Positions 5,847 to 8,308 of a stretch of DNA of 8,308 bases are shown here, in pieces. Under the pieces are notes generated by a model. It saw only the letters and a program-made list of their open reading frames with translations. It did no database searches and had not been told where the DNA came from. Numbering within the stretch: the stretch's first letter is position 1; every line of letters starts with the position of its first letter. A program made the translations under genes and the position numbers. This DNA comes from Parcubacteria group bacterium (GTDB lineage: Bacteria; Patescibacteriota; Minisyncoccia; Phycocordibacterales; GCA-002724975). The stretch lies in the NCBI GenBank assembly GCA_002724975.1, contig PBQF01000059.1, positions 1 to 8,308 of the forward strand, read 5' to 3'.

Positions 5847-6889
5847 TTGTTTGCCTCCTTAGTCTTCCAATACCTATAGCAGAATTTATCTTCACAGACC
5901 TTTCTATCAATTCTGATTTTATTATCAATTACATAACTCATCATTAGATTGAGCATATCAATACCACCCAATGTATAAAAAACAATTGGGGCACCTACCC
6001 TCGGGTTTATTTCATATACATATAGTTTGCCGTCATCACCAAAAGCAGCCTCAATATTAATACAGTAGTCAAAAGTTAAAACTTTGGCTATATCATTAAC
6101 CACATCTATAACCTGCTGATTCGATTCTAATTTTCCTATGTTAACAGGACCGGCTTTCGGTTTTAGCCTTTGATTGGATAAGATCAGTTCAGGAACTCCC
6201 TTAAGGAACAGCACATCGATGTTATAATCTTTTCCGGGTAAATACTCCATCAACAAATACTCCTGAATATTCTTTTCTTCTTTAAAAGCATTCATTATTT
6301 CAGTATAGTCTACCAAGAAATGATCGCATCTCCCGCCAATCCGATCTGAAATCCTAAAATTATCACTAATCACGTTGAACCCTCTTCCGCCTCTTGATGT
6401 ACGTTGCTTAAAAACAACCTTTTTTTTTGGGTACCCAAGCTCCTTTATTCCCTGTAGCAATTGCTCGTAATCATCTGGAAGAAAAAAACGAGGCGTTTGT
6501 ATGCCTTTTAGTTTTAAATGTTCAAGTAAATTTCCTTTATCACATGCAATGCTTACTGCCTCATAATCAGAAACAATAGGCACAGCCGCCTCGGCCAGGA
6601 ACAATTCCTTATTAAACGATAGCGCAAGGCTTTCCTCATCAGAAAGGGGCAAGATATAGTTAATATCTTCCTTTTTGCATATTCTTAATATTTCACCAGG
6701 ATAGCCGCTCTCATTGCCTTTAGGGACTGTATAATAAGCATCACTAAAAGAATACCCTACGGCAAGTTCTGAAGTATCACACCCTACTATCCTAAAATCA
6801 TAATCTTTATGGTTTCTGATATTTTCAATTATCTCCGGATAAACATGTCCACCCGCACAGGTCACGAGAATATTCCTTCTCTTTTTCAT
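5843..6889 (-). CDS. ATP-grasp ligase, carbamoyl-phosphate-synthase-like
   Basis: Encodes 348 residues. The N-terminal domain is a Rossmann-like pre-ATP-grasp fold (ILVTCAGGHVYPEII 7-21; IVGCDTS 34-40; YILPLSDEES 78-87). The ATP-grasp domain follows: CDKGNLLEHLKLKGIQTP (116-133), the phosphate-binding lysine and glycine loop (VVFKQRTSRGGRGF 158-171), the adenine-contact segment LLMEYLPGKDYNIDV (212-226), and the metal-binding NIEAAF (278-283) and EINPR (293-297). The family joins a carboxylate, activated as acyl-phosphate, to an amine or other nucleophile. Proteins of this CPSase-like subgroup occur often in surface-polysaccharide clusters, where they may attach an amino acid or similar group to an amino sugar (inference). 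Its ATG overlaps the neuB stop (ATGA), so it is translationally coupled to neuB. Nine consecutive A residues in the coding strand (6428-6420) could allow slippage. The family is secure; the substrate is unknown. Confidence 0.88.
   Translation of the reverse strand: MKKRRNILVTCAGGHVYPEIIENIRNHKDYDFRIVGCDTSELAVGYSFSDAYYTVPKGNESGYPGEILRICKKEDINYILPLSDEESLALSFNKELFLAEAAVPIVSDYEAVSIACDKGNLLEHLKLKGIQTPRFFLPDDYEQLLQGIKELGYPKKKVVFKQRTSRGGRGFNVISDNFRISDRIGGRCDHFLVDYTEIMNAFKEEKNIQEYLLMEYLPGKDYNIDVLFLKGVPELILSNQRLKPKAGPVNIGKLESNQQVIDVVNDIAKVLTFDYCINIEAAFGDDGKLYVYEINPRVGAPIVFYTLGGIDMLNLMMSYVIDNKIRIDRKVCEDKFCYRYWKTKEANK
5854..5860 (-). promoter_or_regulatory. Strong Shine-Dalgarno deciding an ATA start
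   Basis: AAGGAGG on the minus strand, inside the last codons of the ATP-grasp gene and 7 nt before ATA 5846-5844. It is 46 nt from the first ATG (5807), far too distant to serve it directly. Confidence 0.7.
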
Positions 6890-7923
6890 AGCAACATATC
6901 CCAGGTAATGATGCTGTCGCCTTCAATGTCCTTTTTGGCCTTCTTACCAACAAGAAGATCAATATACTTTGGAGGAACACCGGTTCCCGGTCTTTTTGTA
7001 GTAAGATAATTACGTTCAATAGCCTTTCCCTTTTTAATCGATTTTGCTGCTACAATGCTCCTTCGACCCTTTGCTGCAATCTGTTTTTCTCGCTCCAAAA
7101 CCAGCTTATTCCTTTTGCCTAGTACCTTTTCAACAGTTCTAATAACTTCTACCATACGATTTAATTCACCTGGTTCTATAGCAAAAGGATGGTCAGGCCC
7201 TTTCATCTTTTTATTTAACGTAATATGCTTCTCAATTATGCAGGCTCCCTTGGCAACAGCAGCAATGGGAACAACACACGGATCTACAGTATGATCTGAA
7301 TAACCTATTGGGCAGTCAAACAGAGAATGATAAAGATCAAGTACATTCAAATTAATTTCATCAAAATTTGAAGGATAGCAAGAAGTGCAATGTAGTAATA
7401 TGATATCTTTATCTGTAAGCACATCATAGACCTCCATTACCTCAACAAGAGATGAAGCTCCAGTTGAAATCATAACAGGTTTCCCCGTTTGCGCAGCTTC
7501 ATAAATTGTCGGAAAATCTGTAATCTGGACAGAACCGAACTTATAAGCAGGAACATCTATCTCTTCAAGTTGCCTGATATCCTCTATATGTGATGGTGTT
7601 GAAAAACAGGTTACTCCTTTTTCTCTGCAATAGTGATAAATCTCTTTAAACATCTCATGATCAAGTTCACATTCTTTCAAGCAAGCCCTTAATTCTTCTC
7701 CGTTCACATCCATTGTAGGAAAATCCAAAAAATCCTTTGAAAGCCAATTGTCTATGGTAAAAGATTGAAATTTAACTGCATCAACTCCCGCACTGACAGA
7801 AACATCAACCAATTTCTTGGCAATTTTCATGTCCCTATTATGATTACTCCCAATCTCAGCTATGATATAACATTTTTCGCCTCTGCCTATAGTTCGACCA
7901 TCTATTTTCACTTTCTTAAACAT
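6886..7923 (-). CDS. neuB: NeuB-family nonulosonic acid synthase
   Basis: Encodes 345 residues, the normal length for NeuB/LegI/SpsE-type enzymes, which condense phosphoenolpyruvate with a hexosamine-derived six-carbon sugar to give a nine-carbon nonulosonic acid. The TIM barrel shows AEIGSNHN (22-29), DAVKFQS (48-54), CFSTPSH (106-112), KFGSVQITD (128-136), ISTGAS (152-157), LLHCTSCYP (176-184), GYSDHT (207-212) and EKHITLNK (231-238). H211 and H233 are the expected metal ligands. KGPDHPFAIEP (241-251) resembles the sialic/legionaminic-type loop more than the pseudaminic one, but does not settle the product. The C-terminal antifreeze-like SAF domain (about 285-345) holds GRRSIVAAKSI and RPGTGVPP. 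The ATG is preceded by AAGGTGATC, a good match to the 16S 3' end. The gene leads a coupled run with the ATP-grasp and radical SAM genes. The gene symbol is given at family level. Confidence 0.93.
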   Translation of the reverse strand: MFKKVKIDGRTIGRGEKCYIIAEIGSNHNRDMKIAKKLVDVSVSAGVDAVKFQSFTIDNWLSKDFLDFPTMDVNGEELRACLKECELDHEMFKEIYHYCREKGVTCFSTPSHIEDIRQLEEIDVPAYKFGSVQITDFPTIYEAAQTGKPVMISTGASSLVEVMEVYDVLTDKDIILLHCTSCYPSNFDEINLNVLDLYHSLFDCPIGYSDHTVDPCVVPIAAVAKGACIIEKHITLNKKMKGPDHPFAIEPGELNRMVEVIRTVEKVLGKRNKLVLEREKQIAAKGRRSIVAAKSIKKGKAIERNYLTTKRPGTGVPPKYIDLLVGKKAKKDIEGDSIITWDMLL

Positions 7924-7942
7924 TTGATCACCTTATATATTA

Positions 7943-7972
7943 ATAGTATTTATATGATTTTTTGGTTATCAA
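7943..7972 (-). promoter_or_regulatory. Possible sigma70-type promoter before neuB
   Basis: TTGATA (7972-7967, five of six matches to TTGACA) is spaced 18 nt from TACTAT (7948-7943, four of six to TATAAT). Transcription would start about 13 nt before the neuB ATG. The 203-bp gap after the deacetylase stop makes an internal promoter plausible, but the DNA is AT-rich, so chance matches are easy. Confidence 0.3.
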
Positions 7973-8126
7973 GAGAACACTATGAATTATTTTTGCTTTG
8001 TACTCTTATGTAGTCTTTTTAAGAATGCCCTATAAGAGATAATCATAATATTTTCCATCACGATAACACGATAAACAGCCTCGTGGATTGTCGCTTCTAT
8101 CTTACAGCCAGCCCGGCTTCGCCGCA

Positions 8127-8308
8127 CTATGTTCTTATCCTGATAGTCTTAAACGCCTCGGCAGCCTCAAATCCCATCTTTACTCCCCACTGCTTAGCAT
8201 TAAGCTCTACTGCCTTTAAAGAGCGAGGATGTGGAAAATCTCTCAATTCCGTTTTATATTCTTTTAACGCATTGATTTTTGCTTCTAAACTTTTATTGAT
8301 GTTAACAA
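8127..8308 (-). CDS. PIG-L/LmbE-family deacetylase, C-terminal end only
   Basis: The open frame enters from the right edge and ends at TAG 8129-8127, giving about 59 visible codons. The sequence SLEAKINALKEYKTEL, then DFPHPRSLKAVE, then GVKMGFEAAEAFKTIR matches the end of PIG-L-type zinc deacetylases, where a helix with KxxAL..YKSQ is followed by RS.EA......RG...G...AEAF. These enzymes remove the N-acetyl group from an N-acetylhexosamine or related sugar. The catalytic HPDD and distal HxxH motifs lie outside the window and could not be checked. Its position just upstream of neuB suggests a role in de-N-acetylating a nonulosonate or a precursor, which would leave an amine for the ATP-grasp or GNAT enzyme to acylate (inference). 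Confidence 0.72.
   Translation of the reverse strand, partial: VNINKSLEAKINALKEYKTELRDFPHPRSLKAVELNAKQWGVKMGFEAAEAFKTIRIRT

Noticed and set aside
7055..7294. Plus-strand open frame of 79 codons
   Set aside because: Antisense to the NeuB SAF domain and barrel end; a shadow of a strongly conserved gene.
8112..8126. GC-rich stem CCGGC-TTCG-CCG after the deacetylase stop as terminator
   Set aside because: The stem is only 4-5 bp and no run of T follows on the minus strand.

Overview
The window looks like bacterial chromosomal DNA, AT-rich, probably from an uncultured Gram-negative anaerobe. Two B12-type radical SAM enzymes, a nonulosonate synthase, dispersed ACAGGAT-type palindromes and a decayed IS3-family element fit that picture, but nothing fixes the phylum. 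Every gene I can support is on the minus strand, so the locus reads from right (8308) to left (1). It is part of a surface-glycan cluster centred on sialic-acid-like (nonulosonic acid) sugars.

Right part (8308 to 4422, reading leftward): the 3' end of a PIG-L/LmbE-type deacetylase gene; a 203-bp gap with a possible promoter; then a tight run of a NeuB-type nonulosonate synthase, an ATP-grasp ligase (ATGA overlap with neuB) and a B12-binding-type radical SAM protein (ATAA overlap). The radical SAM gene seems to start at ATA, or to have lost its ATG, because homologous sequence and a perfect Shine-Dalgarno lie upstream of the first ATG. A second radical SAM gene with a C-terminal TPR-like tail (4404-2740) follows after a 17-bp gap.

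Middle (2739 to 1763): a 358-bp internally deleted IS3-family element holds a frameshifted orfA remnant, lacks orfB and is bounded by near-perfect 17-bp inverted repeats. Its left end abuts an intact GNAT acetyltransferase gene and appears to supply that gene's ribosome binding site.

Left part (1762 to 1): a 254-bp spacer with a dispersed-type palindrome; a methyltransferase pseudogene with several frameshifts, fused at a short microhomology to the 3' remnant of a NeuA-like CMP-sugar cytidylyltransferase; and the first 297 codons of a GT-B-like, membrane-proximal glycan-assembly protein that runs off the window.

Working model (inference): NeuB makes a nonulosonic acid. The deacetylase, ATP-grasp ligase, GNAT and radical SAM enzymes remodel it or its precursors by de-N-acetylation, amide ligation, acylation, and possibly methylation or another radical reaction. 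A glycosyltransferase then uses the product. The activating cytidylyltransferase is represented here only by a fragment, so the pathway is either decaying or completed by a gene outside the window.
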